From: Elusimicrobiota bacterium
Lineage (GTDB): Bacteria; CAYTYR01; UBA6262
Length of the DNA: 64,000 nucleotides
Direction: 5' to 3'
NCBI GenBank assembly: GCA_003153935.1
Contig: PMCA01000004.1
Span: 23,757-87,756, forward strand
Shown: in pieces, positions 56,381-64,000 of the stretch
How positions within the stretch are numbered: position 1 is the first letter of the stretch
Layout of the letters: each line of letters opens with the position of its first letter
Notes under the pieces: model-generated
Told to the model about the DNA's origin: nothing
The model's database searches: none
What the model saw: the letters and a program-made list of their open reading frames with translations, nothing else
Made by a program: the position numbers and the translations under genes

Positions 56381-57628
56381 ATGAAAAAACTATGCTTGCT
56401 GTTATTAATGTTCTTTAGCCTGTGCGGATTTAGATACAACGATGTGGAATATCCTATGCCTGATTACAGCCGAAATTCGGCCGAGTGGCACGCGCGTAAC
56501 GACGCCTATATCCCCGGGGAGGCGGAGCTGCAGGCGATCATGGGCCGGGCCAGCGAGAATAAATTTAAATTCGCCATGAAAAGCGATGATTATGACGGCG
56601 ATGGGATCCCCAACCAATATGATCCTTCGCCCTATGACTGGCGCGAGACTGGCTACAATCCCTTCGGAGCCCTAGCTTTCCTGAACTGGGATCACCAGTG
56701 GAATTATTTCGCTTATAAGGGCAAGAACCTGGACCAGGCGATAGCGTCTATCAAAAAAGCCGGTATTACTTTTGTGCGCGTCGATTTTTCCTGGGGCGAC
56801 ATAGAAATGGAACAGGGGAAGCTTAATTTTGAAAAATACGACCGCATGGTGAAACTGTTAAGTGACAATAATATCAGGATACTGGCCATCTTTTCCTATT
56901 GCGCCGGCTGGGCCTCGTCCAGCCCGGATTATCTCTGGTGCTTCCCTCCCAAAGAGAATAAATTCTTTACCGATTACGTTACCGCGGTGGTCAAGCGTTA
57001 TAAAAATAAGGTCAAATACTGGGAAGTGTGGAACGAGCCGGATTCACGCACCTATTGGCGGCCCCAGGACATGCTGGTGTCTTATGCTACTTTGTTGAAA
57101 GAGACCTACCTGGCGGCTAAAAAAGAGGACCCCAGTTGTAAAATACTGGTCGGCGGCCTGGCCGAAGGGTATAAGCTGGAATGGCTTTATAAAGCCGGCG
57201 GCCAGGACTATTTTGACATCGTCAATTTCCATGTTCTGATCTCACCTCTGCGGCCGTCTCCTTTTAAAGCGGCGCAAAGCGCTATCGTTCAGGTGCGGAA
57301 AATAATGGCCAGGTTCGGCGATGAAAAAAAACGCATGTGGATCACGGAGCTGGGCTGTCCAGGGGTTCCCAAGGACCTGCCTATCCAGCAATGGTGGAAC
57401 GGGCCTAACCCCGATGAGCAGCAGCAGGCGGATTGGGTGAAAGCGGTTTATACCGATCTGGTCAAAGAAGAGCGGGTAGATAAGATATTTTGGGCCTTTT
57501 TCCGGGATACCAAGAACCATTTTGGCAACGGAGTGGATTTCTTTGGGCTGGTGCGGGATGATTTTTCGGAGAAGCCAAGTTACCTGGCGTTGAAGGAAAT
57601 AACCAAAAAATGGAAAGGACCCAGATGA
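56381..57628 (+). CDS. Secreted clan GH-A glycoside hydrolase (copy 1)
   Basis: The 415-residue protein has a signal peptide (about 1-16) and a (beta/alpha)8-barrel with the clan-A pair: acid/base Glu219 in WEVWNEPDSR and nucleophile Glu323 in WITELGCPG. The closest pattern is GH39/GH5-like beta-glycosidases (xylosidase, glucanase). Before the barrel is a calcium-binding-like segment DDYDGDGIPNQYDPSPYDW (63-81), similar to thrombospondin type-3 loops. Substrate cannot be read. It is duplicated in the next gene, overlapping it by 4 bases. Confidence 0.82.
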   Translation: MKKLCLLLLMFFSLCGFRYNDVEYPMPDYSRNSAEWHARNDAYIPGEAELQAIMGRASENKFKFAMKSDDYDGDGIPNQYDPSPYDWRETGYNPFGALAFLNWDHQWNYFAYKGKNLDQAIASIKKAGITFVRVDFSWGDIEMEQGKLNFEKYDRMVKLLSDNNIRILAIFSYCAGWASSSPDYLWCFPPKENKFFTDYVTAVVKRYKNKVKYWEVWNEPDSRTYWRPQDMLVSYATLLKETYLAAKKEDPSCKILVGGLAEGYKLEWLYKAGGQDYFDIVNFHVLISPLRPSPFKAAQSAIVQVRKIMARFGDEKKRMWITELGCPGVPKDLPIQQWWNGPNPDEQQQADWVKAVYTDLVKEERVDKIFWAFFRDTKNHFGNGVDFFGLVRDDFSEKPSYLALKEITKKWKGPR

Positions 57629-58881
57629 GTAAATTGAGAAACATCTTGTTAAGCGGTTTTATCATAGTCTTTTTATGCGGGTTCAAGTTTAACGGGGTGG
57701 AATACCCATTACCCGATTATTCCCAAAATTCCGCGGCCTGGCACGCGCGCAATGATGCCCTGATCCCCGGGGAGGAAGAACAAAAAGCGATCATGGAGCT
57801 GGCGGCGGCTAACGGAGTCGTTTTTAACCTGCAGAGTGATGATTATGACGGCGATGGCGTGCCGAACCAGTATGATCCCTCGCCTTATGACTGGCGCGAG
57901 ACTGGGTATGACCCCTTTGCCGTGCTGGCCTTCCTTAATTGGAGCCATGACTGGAACAGTTACGCTTACCAGGGCGATAAGTTGGACCAGGCGGTAGCGG
58001 TCATGGCCAAAAGCGGCATCCCTTTTGTGCGCATGGATTTTTCCTGGGAGGATATACAGCCCAGCGAAGGAGAATGGCAGTTCGATAAATACGATCGCAT
58101 AGTCAAGCTGTTGACCGATAATAATATCCGGATCCTGGGCATAGTATCTTATTCCGCCACCTGGGCCTCCTCCAACAAGGATCACCTTTGGAATTATCCT
58201 CCCAAAGATGATAAATATTTCACGGACTACGCGGTCGCAGTCATCAGCCGCTACAAAAACAAAGTTAAATACTGGGAAGTGTGGAACGAGCCGGATTCGC
58301 GTTCTTACTGGGTGCCGCAGGATATGCTGGTCGGCTATACCCAAATATTAAAGGAAACATACGCTGTCGCCAAAAGAACCGATCCCAGCTGTAAAATAGT
58401 ACTGGGAGGCCTGGCCGACGCCTGGAAAATTGACTGGATATATAAGAATGGCGGCAAAGATTATTTTGATGTCGCCAATATCCATATCCTGATATCACCC
58501 CTGAACGACGCTCCCTTGTCTGTGGTCAAGAGCAGCATCAACCAGGTTAGAAAAACCATGGTCCGGTTTGGCGACGGTGAAAAAAGTATCTGGATCACCG
58601 AGTTGGGCTGTCCGGGAGTGCCGAAGAAAATGAAGTCCCTGCGCTGGTTTGCCGGGATGAGCCCCAATGAAAAGCAGCAAGCCGAGTGGCTGGGCCAGGT
58701 TTACCGGGAAATACCGAAGGAACCGCTGGTGGATAAAGTCTTCTGGGCTTTTTTCCGTGATTCAGGGGGTTATTTTAAAAATGGAGTGGATTATTTCGGG
58801 CTGATCAGGTGGGATTTTTCGGAAAAACCAAGTATGCTGGAATATGAAAAGGTAATAAAGAGTTGGCAAGGACTAAAATAA
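57625..58881 (+). CDS. Secreted clan GH-A glycoside hydrolase (copy 2)
   Basis: ATG 57625 (MSKLRNILLS) with AAGGA at 57614-57618 is chosen over the ATG at 57610. The 418-residue protein is a tandem paralogue of copy 1, sharing the Asp-rich loop DDYDGDGVPNQYDPSPYDW and the barrel with Glu222 (WNEPDSR) and Glu326 (ITELGCPG). Differences cluster around the active site (YCAGWASSSPDYLWC versus YSATWASSNKDHLWN), suggesting a different substrate. The Cys-rich N-terminus of copy 1 is not kept. Confidence 0.82.
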   Translation: MSKLRNILLSGFIIVFLCGFKFNGVEYPLPDYSQNSAAWHARNDALIPGEEEQKAIMELAAANGVVFNLQSDDYDGDGVPNQYDPSPYDWRETGYDPFAVLAFLNWSHDWNSYAYQGDKLDQAVAVMAKSGIPFVRMDFSWEDIQPSEGEWQFDKYDRIVKLLTDNNIRILGIVSYSATWASSNKDHLWNYPPKDDKYFTDYAVAVISRYKNKVKYWEVWNEPDSRSYWVPQDMLVGYTQILKETYAVAKRTDPSCKIVLGGLADAWKIDWIYKNGGKDYFDVANIHILISPLNDAPLSVVKSSINQVRKTMVRFGDGEKSIWITELGCPGVPKKMKSLRWFAGMSPNEKQQAEWLGQVYREIPKEPLVDKVFWAFFRDSGGYFKNGVDYFGLIRWDFSEKPSMLEYEKVIKSWQGLK

Positions 58882-58896
58882 AAAGGAGGCAGGATC

Positions 58897-59508
58897 ATGA
58901 AACGAATGTCAGTGTTGATCGGCGCTATTTTACTGGCCATTCCGGCGCTATTGCTGGCGGAACAACCCGCTATTAAGGGCGGGAATCCGCAGAACCAGAA
59001 GTTCAGGCAACAGCAGCTTACCGAAAGGCAGCAGCATAGGCAAAGCCAACAGGAGGAAAATAAGCAGCTCCGGGAAAGCCTGAAGGGTAAAACCCCGGCA
59101 GAGAAAAAGGCTGCCATGGAACAGAATCGCGAAACCCAATACACTGAAAATAAAGCTTTCAACCAGAAGCAGCACGATGAGAATGTGGCTTATTTGCAGC
59201 AGCGCCTGGCCGGAAATACCAAGTTAACCGACGCCCAAAAGAACGAGCTGATCAGCTTTTATGAACAGCAATACGGTGAAAATGTCAGTTATCGCGACCA
59301 GCAGCATAAGGAGAACATGGATTTCTTCGAGTCAATAGCCGGGAACCAGAATATGACCATGGAGCAGAAAAAAGCGGCGATTCAGGCCCATCATCAGGAA
59401 CAAAAGAGTGAAAACCAGGCTCATCACACAACCCAAGTAGCGGAAAGAAAAGCGGAACATCAGAAGGTAAAAGGAGAAGTGAAATCTGCAGCGCCAGTAA
59501 CTAAATAA
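58897..59508 (+). CDS. Secreted Gln/Glu/His-rich helical protein
   Basis: The 203-residue product has a signal peptide (about 1-21, ending LLA) and a highly charged, almost entirely helical mature part: QQQLTERQQHRQSQQEE in the first half, then repeats around QQYGENVSYRDQQHKENM and HQEQKSENQAHH. There is no cysteine and few hydrophobics. His residues in the C-terminal third could bind metal. It looks like a periplasmic coiled-coil or Spy-like chaperone, but the LTxxQ motifs of Spy/CpxP are only weakly present. AAAGGAGG precedes the ATG. Confidence 0.65.
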   Translation: MKRMSVLIGAILLAIPALLLAEQPAIKGGNPQNQKFRQQQLTERQQHRQSQQEENKQLRESLKGKTPAEKKAAMEQNRETQYTENKAFNQKQHDENVAYLQQRLAGNTKLTDAQKNELISFYEQQYGENVSYRDQQHKENMDFFESIAGNQNMTMEQKKAAIQAHHQEQKSENQAHHTTQVAERKAEHQKVKGEVKSAAPVTK

Positions 59509-62223
59509 TTAACCCAGGATTACTTCCAGAGTGTTTAAATCTTCCCGGGCGGCGGCCAGGAAAGCGGCCCGAGTTACCAGGGCGGAAGAACTCTCCAGCG
59601 GTTTAAATCCCAGCAGGTTGCCGTTCAATTTAATTTCCTGAATGGCATAACGGCTGAATTCAAGTTTTTGCGGATTATGATAGATCACTTTAATCTTGTG
59701 GTCGGCAAAAGCCGTAGTGAGAGAAATTTCGCCCAGTTCTTTTACCTGCCTGCCGGCGAACTTGGGAGCGATCTTAAGGTCGCCGTAATGACCCTTGACC
59801 CCGCAGACTTCCTCCAACATGGTAACTATCAGCCAACTCGCTGACCCGGTCAGGTAATGGTACAGACCGCGTCCGGCGGCGTTGAAATATTCGGGCACCC
59901 CCGGATATATCTTGCTGTGTTTGGTATCCAGAGCCATCCGATAGATGGAATTGAGCACTTCATAGCCTTCATTAACAAACCCGCGTGTATATAAACCATA
60001 AGCTAGCATGACGCACATGTGATTGAAGAAAGCCCCATTCTCCTTATCTCCGTAAGAGAAAGAAAAGGCCCGTCCCAAATTCAGCTGCAATTCGTGGAAG
60101 TTAGTGTTAAGCCGGAACCCTCCCAGCTTCTTATCCTGCAAATATTTCTTGATAGTGCCGAAGGCCGCCGTGATCTGGGCGTTGGTAGCTACCTGGCCGA
60201 TGATCGGGAACACCTGGCCGGTCAAGGTCAGGCGCAGGCCCCGCGGATGTTCACCCTCGACCCGTTCGCCGTCATTGTTATAATAACCGTTGAAAAAGCT
60301 GTTGCCGTCCTTGGCGGTGAGCCATTCATTCTGCCGTATATGGTCGCTGAGCCAGTCCGCTTTGGCGCGCAGGTCCCGAACCAGGTCGGCGATCTTAACC
60401 GGTATTTTTTCCCCGCTTAGTTCGGTAGTGACCCCGGCCAGATAATGGTCAAGAGTTTTATGTTTTTCGCTGATCACGCTGTAGTTCACCCGTTCACCAA
60501 GGGTATCCAGCAGAGGCAGGAGTTCCTTGGCTAAGGATAGTGCGCTGATATTCTTGCGCGACGCCAGTTCTTCCAGGACCTTGGCGAGCTGGTAGAGGTT
60601 GCCGGCATAAAGGGCGCTGAAAGCCACGCTTTCGCCGCGCTCGGCGGCCAGGTCAAGGCCGTCATTCCAGTCCGCGCCCTCCAAAAGAATATGGTTATGT
60701 TCGCCAACATTGAAGAATTGCACCAAGTGCTCCACCAGGATGTGCTCCAGCAGACTGCCCCAGTATACTTCTCCCTTGGTGGTTTTGAGTTTGACCCCGT
60801 ATTCCGGGTTCCAGTCATTGTCCCGGTATTTGGCGCGCATCAGCTGCGGATCACGGAAATAAGAAGTTTCCTCTAACAGTATCTCAAAATCCCCGGTCTG
60901 GTGCAGGTACATTTCCAGGGTCAGGTACGGCCAGGTACCGTGATCCATCCACACCCTGGGGATGTTATTGCGGTCAGCGATGAATTCCCCAGGCTTGTGC
61001 CCGATGATGGTGGCGTTGGTGCCGTCAATGCGCACGCCGCCGAAGTTGTTTATCAGAGCGCTCCTGGCTTCAGCCGGATGCAGTATTATCAAAGCCAGCA
61101 GGTCCTGCCACAGGTCCCGCCAACCGCGCCCGCCGCGCCCGTAGTCATGGTCCGGCAGGAAAGAATTACCATAGATTTTACGCAGGACAGGTTGCAGCTG
61201 CACCCATTTCATCCAGTTATTAAAATTCTTGTCGCCGGTGGAGAAAACCAGTTGTCCCAGCCGATTCTTCCAGTAAGCTCTGGTGGCCGCCAGGGACTGT
61301 TCCGCTTTGGGGCGGGAACCGAATTTAGTGAGCCAACGCTTGGTGTCCTTCGGGTCGCCGGTTATACCCATGATCACCAGGTAGGAAGTTTCCTTTCCCG
61401 GTTTAAGAGTGACTTTGGCGAACTGCAGAGCGCCCATGGCTTCCTGGCCGGAACGGGTGGCGCCGTTCTTAGCCGCGCAAGGCAAATCTTTAATTATGCT
61501 TTGGGGATTGGCCAAGTCACCGCCTTCACCAATAAATTCCGCTACCGTTGGGAAAGCGCCTACAGGCAAATGCCCTTTGCCGTCACAGGCCTGGACTACA
61601 TAGGATATCTTATTCGGTTTATGTCCGCGCTCGTCAAAGCTCATGGTTGGGGTAACAGTGACCGCGGAGCGGCTGACCAGTATACGTTGCAATAATGAGG
61701 TGACGTGGCGGTGATCGCGCAGGTTGTCGGCTGAACGTCCATAAATCGGTATGGCGGCAGTCGGAGCAAAGGTGAGGTTGTTCTTGCCGCTGTTCCTGAT
61801 AACCACCAGCATCAGTTCCACCGGCTCGCCGCTGGCTGGCACGAAGTTAGTGATCTCTACCCGCAGTTTAGGCCGGGCGATATCTTTATTGATCTTATGA
61901 TAGAGTAATCCTGCTTCCAGGGAGACCTTGGTCTTGGCATCCGCGGTGCTGGCCAGCGATATAGGGCCAAAGCCTTTTACCTGCAGCCAGAAGTCGCGTT
62001 TAGTTTTGGTATTATGCAGGTCAAATTCGCTTATCGGCGGTAGTAAAAAGCTGTTTTGCCCGGTCTTGATATCGCCGTGCAGGTCGGGGGTGATAGAGGA
62101 CATCAGCCCCGGCTCATTGCATAAGGGGAAATAAAGCCGGGAGAACATCTGCGGTTCGTCCCAGGTAAAAGTTCCCTGGTCGTCTATAAAGCGCCAGTCG
62201 CTGGAAATTTTGTTGGCGGACAT
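59509..62223 (-). CDS. GH94-type glycoside phosphorylase
   Basis: ATG 62223 (MSANKISSDW) has GAGGAG upstream; the longer frame from 62286 crosses the promoter region. The 904-residue protein lacks a signal peptide. It matches the cellobiose/cellodextrin phosphorylase family: N-terminal beta-sandwich, helical linker, (alpha/alpha)6 barrel with the general acid Asp521 in GADWNDGLD and YGRGGRGWRDLWQD. Such enzymes split beta-glucosides with phosphate, saving ATP. The actual disaccharide is unknown. It meets the Gln-rich gene stop to stop. Confidence 0.85.
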   Translation of the reverse strand: MSANKISSDWRFIDDQGTFTWDEPQMFSRLYFPLCNEPGLMSSITPDLHGDIKTGQNSFLLPPISEFDLHNTKTKRDFWLQVKGFGPISLASTADAKTKVSLEAGLLYHKINKDIARPKLRVEITNFVPASGEPVELMLVVIRNSGKNNLTFAPTAAIPIYGRSADNLRDHRHVTSLLQRILVSRSAVTVTPTMSFDERGHKPNKISYVVQACDGKGHLPVGAFPTVAEFIGEGGDLANPQSIIKDLPCAAKNGATRSGQEAMGALQFAKVTLKPGKETSYLVIMGITGDPKDTKRWLTKFGSRPKAEQSLAATRAYWKNRLGQLVFSTGDKNFNNWMKWVQLQPVLRKIYGNSFLPDHDYGRGGRGWRDLWQDLLALIILHPAEARSALINNFGGVRIDGTNATIIGHKPGEFIADRNNIPRVWMDHGTWPYLTLEMYLHQTGDFEILLEETSYFRDPQLMRAKYRDNDWNPEYGVKLKTTKGEVYWGSLLEHILVEHLVQFFNVGEHNHILLEGADWNDGLDLAAERGESVAFSALYAGNLYQLAKVLEELASRKNISALSLAKELLPLLDTLGERVNYSVISEKHKTLDHYLAGVTTELSGEKIPVKIADLVRDLRAKADWLSDHIRQNEWLTAKDGNSFFNGYYNNDGERVEGEHPRGLRLTLTGQVFPIIGQVATNAQITAAFGTIKKYLQDKKLGGFRLNTNFHELQLNLGRAFSFSYGDKENGAFFNHMCVMLAYGLYTRGFVNEGYEVLNSIYRMALDTKHSKIYPGVPEYFNAAGRGLYHYLTGSASWLIVTMLEEVCGVKGHYGDLKIAPKFAGRQVKELGEISLTTAFADHKIKVIYHNPQKLEFSRYAIQEIKLNGNLLGFKPLESSSALVTRAAFLAAAREDLNTLEVILG

Positions 62224-62229
62224 ATTCGG

Positions 62230-62258
62230 TTTACTCCTCAAGTCTTTTGTGGTATTAT
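62230..62258 (+). promoter_or_regulatory. Putative dusB promoter
   Basis: TTTACT (62230-62235), 17-base spacer, TATTAT (62253-62258). The ATG at 62272 would be about 7 bases from the transcript start and has no ribosome binding site. Confidence 0.45.
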
Positions 62259-62271
62259 AACCCATCAGCCT

Positions 62272-63240
62272 ATGAAAATCAACCAATTTACCTGGGAAAA
62301 ATTAAAAAAACCTATCCTGGCGCTGGCGCCTATGGCCGGCGTCAGCGACAGTCCTTACCGCTTGATCTGCCGGGAACTGGGCGCGGACATCGTTTACAGT
62401 GAAATGGTTTCGGTGGCCGCCTTGTGCCATCACTCCCCGAAAACCAAATCTCTCCTGGAATTCACCGACGCGGAACGGCCTTTGATCTTGCAAATATTCG
62501 GTTCTGAACCGGAACAGTTTGCTGTGGCCGCCAAGTTTGTCGATGCTGAAGTGAAACCGGATGGTTTGGATATTAATTTTGGCTGTCCGGTCAGGGATGT
62601 GATCAAGACCGGCGCCGGTTGTTACCTGATGAAGGACCTGGCCCGGTCCCGCGTGGTACTGGAGGCGGTGCTGGCCAACACGACCTTGCCGGTCTCTATC
62701 AAGGTCCGGACTGAGGTTGGCGGAGTGACAGTACTGGACCTGCTGGATAAAATTGCCGGCCTGGACCTGAAAGCCATCATGATCCATGGCCGCACCTTCA
62801 GCCAGAAATTCTCCGGACCGATAAATATAGAACTGATCAAAGAGGCCAAAAAGCGCTTTAAAGGCGTAGTGCTGGCCAATGGCGGTTTACATACGCCAGA
62901 GTCAGTCGCCCAGGTCCTGGCGGACACGGGTTGCGACGGCGTGGGTCTGGCGCGCGGCGTCATGGGCCGGCCGTACTTATTTACGCAGGCCAGGGAATAT
63001 TTGGAAGCGGGGAAGTACCAACCGCCGGTTTTTGTCGATATACAGAAGATCATTCTGCGGCAGGCGAAATTAATGGCAGAGACCAAAGGACCACGGGGCG
63101 TAATGGAAATGCGCAAGCACCTGGGTTGGTACGTGCATGACTTCCCGGGGGCCAAGAAATTGCGCGCCCGATTTTACGCCTGCACCACCTACGCGGAAAT
63201 TGAGCAGATTTTACTTGATAATCCCCTGAGATTTGGATAG
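62272..63240 (+). CDS. dusB: tRNA dihydrouridine synthase
   Basis: The 322-residue FMN enzyme has LALAPMAGVSDSPYR at the N-terminus, LDINFGCPVRDVIKTGAGCYLM, the FMN/tRNA-binding IMIHGRTFSQKFSGP, and ANGGLHTPE followed by GVGLARGVMGRPYLF. It reduces uridines in the tRNA D-loop. The wording NFGCPVRDVIKTGAGCYL fits the DusB branch better than DusA or DusC. It is divergent from the phosphorylase gene, with 48 bases between starts. Confidence 0.9.
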   Translation: MKINQFTWEKLKKPILALAPMAGVSDSPYRLICRELGADIVYSEMVSVAALCHHSPKTKSLLEFTDAERPLILQIFGSEPEQFAVAAKFVDAEVKPDGLDINFGCPVRDVIKTGAGCYLMKDLARSRVVLEAVLANTTLPVSIKVRTEVGGVTVLDLLDKIAGLDLKAIMIHGRTFSQKFSGPINIELIKEAKKRFKGVVLANGGLHTPESVAQVLADTGCDGVGLARGVMGRPYLFTQAREYLEAGKYQPPVFVDIQKIILRQAKLMAETKGPRGVMEMRKHLGWYVHDFPGAKKLRARFYACTTYAEIEQILLDNPLRFG

Positions 63241-63281
63241 AATTAAACAAATAAACATAGCCCTGACAGGGAAGGTCCATA

Positions 63282-64000
63282 ATGGCTGCTGAGGAAAAAA
63301 AGGAACGGGAAGTAACCGAACAGGATAGTGCCAATTTTTTAGAGCTGGCCAAGCAGTTGGGGTCCACGATCCGCCGGGTCAGCCTTTATTTTTACGAACA
63401 TCCGCTGGTTCAGGATTCCTATAAGCGTTTACAGACCGTACTGCAATCCCTGTTCTCCACCTGGCCGGAACTTACTCTAGGCTACATCGCCGGCAAGATC
63501 GTCATGGAGAACGTGAATCTTACGGAAAAGGGCGGGCAGTCCATGGTATTCTTGGATGCGCCTTTCCGGCACCTGGCGGTGGAGAGCCTAAGTATCACCA
63601 AAGATGTTACCGAGGAAGAACTTAAAACGTTTATTCTGCTGATGGCCGATCCGCAAATGACCGCTAAAGACGGCGGTCTGGCCAAGCTTATGGAAAGCAA
63701 GAATATTAAAAGTATCACGGTCAACCAGAGCGTATTTGTCCAGATAAAAAAAGGCGACTCTGTTGTAACCACGGTTGTTCCCAAAGGAACAGCGGTGCCC
63801 ACGGAACCATCAGCTGCGCCAGCTGAACAAGGGAGCGCGAGTCAAGGGCAGGGGCTCGGACCTGAATTAGGAACAGGCTCCGGCCCGGGCACGGGGACCG
63901 GATCAGGATCTGGAGAGGGAATTGGATCTGGAGCCGGAATGGGCCCCGGTCTTGGAGCAGGAATGGGTCCCGGTCTTGGAGCAGGAATGGGCCCCGGACT
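63282..64000 (+). CDS. YPxxHP-module protein with Gly-rich repeat tail (cut by right edge)
   Basis: The frame is open to the last base; 239 residues are visible. After a charged start comes the same module as in the HEAT and HD-GYP proteins at 4613 and 6777: LYFYEHPLVQDS (35-46), LQSLFSTWPELTLGYIAGKIVMEN (in part), FRHLAVESLSITKDVTEEELKTFI. From about residue 165 sequence turns into Gly/Ser/Pro/Ala low complexity and then 8-residue GMGPGLGA repeats. The remainder, probably carrying an effector domain, lies outside the window. Confidence 0.72.
   Translation, partial: MAAEEKKEREVTEQDSANFLELAKQLGSTIRRVSLYFYEHPLVQDSYKRLQTVLQSLFSTWPELTLGYIAGKIVMENVNLTEKGGQSMVFLDAPFRHLAVESLSITKDVTEEELKTFILLMADPQMTAKDGGLAKLMESKNIKSITVNQSVFVQIKKGDSVVTTVVPKGTAVPTEPSAAPAEQGSASQGQGLGPELGTGSGPGTGTGSGSGEGIGSGAGMGPGLGAGMGPGLGAGMGPG
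63936..64000 (+). repeat. 24-bp in-frame tandem repeat
   Basis: Units starting GGAATGGGCC at 63936, 63960 and 63984 differ only at one silent position (GGCCCC versus GGTCCC in the shared part); the array runs past the window end. Encodes GMGPGLGA. Confidence 0.85.

Noticed and set aside
60901..61695. 264-codon plus-strand ORF over the GH94 gene
   Set aside because: Lies opposite strongly conserved phosphorylase sequence; product is His/Gln/Pro-biased without recognisable domain.

Overview
The window is about 64 kb of gene-dense bacterial chromosome with mid-range GC. There are no rRNA or tRNA genes, CRISPR arrays or transposases that I can see, and no gap between genes exceeds 300 bases. The organism is a diderm: it encodes an outer-membrane porin, a TolC-type channel with an RND pump, lipoproteins and periplasmic SurA-like chaperones. 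Carriage of the DUF39/NIL-ferredoxin homocysteine genes and of ISC machinery suggests an anaerobe or a lineage descended from anaerobes. Gene style (HD-GYP and HEAT proteins with a YPxxHP module, a PSTGSGQ tail on CusB) reminds me of uncultured candidate phyla such as Margulisbacteria/Saganbacteria, Elusimicrobiota or Omnitrophota. That placement is a guess; no marker in the window fixes it.

Layout. 1-2.5 kb: end of a ThDP (acetolactate-synthase-like) enzyme and a GAF histidine kinase. 2.5-2.75 kb: a candidate small RNA with its own promoter and terminator. 2.75-11 kb: a run of GH57, HEAT-repeat, HD-GYP, BsuPI/HEAT and acyl-CoA ligase genes. 11-19.5 kb: mfd, two parvulin-type foldases, pdxA, rsmA, a histidine kinase and a rhomboid protease. 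19.5-27.3 kb: IscU, then a sulfur island with DUF39, NIL-ferredoxin, two cysK genes, an Rrf2 regulator, metY, metX and metW. 27.4-33.4 kb: a heavy-metal TolC/CusB/CusA efflux operon plus a free CuA-type cupredoxin. 33.5-36.5 kb: iscR, iscS, nfu, a 23-residue Cys-rich peptide and nadA.

36.5-51.2 kb, minus strand: a large phosphate region. It holds a porin, two complete Pst transporters (three pstB), an arsenate reductase, phoU, a REC-only regulator, phoR, phoB, a secreted protein and a PHP phosphoesterase. 51.3-54 kb, plus strand: a small DUF2292-like protein, a glycolipid glycosyltransferase and a GAF-GAF-ANTAR protein. 54-64 kb: mnmG, a lipoprotein, two tandem clan-A glycosidases, a Gln-rich secreted protein, a GH94-type phosphorylase, dusB and the start of another YPxxHP-module protein.

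Regulation can be read directly in several places. Four promoters in the phosphate region carry TTAA-type hexamers repeated every 11 bp, the geometry of PhoB/PhoP boxes. They link phosphate uptake (porin, Pst), a REC protein, a PHP phosphoesterase and a glycolipid synthase into one apparent Pho regulon. Three sulfur promoters share a 23-bp palindrome overlapping the -10, probably the operator of the local Rrf2 protein. iscR has a type-1-IscR-like site over a consensus promoter that places the start of transcription at its ATG, so its mRNA is probably leaderless.

The most unusual protein-level observation is in the Pst cluster. The neighbouring ATPases PstB1 and PstB2 have complementary defects that fall in one composite ATP site, as expected of a heterodimer with one degenerate site.
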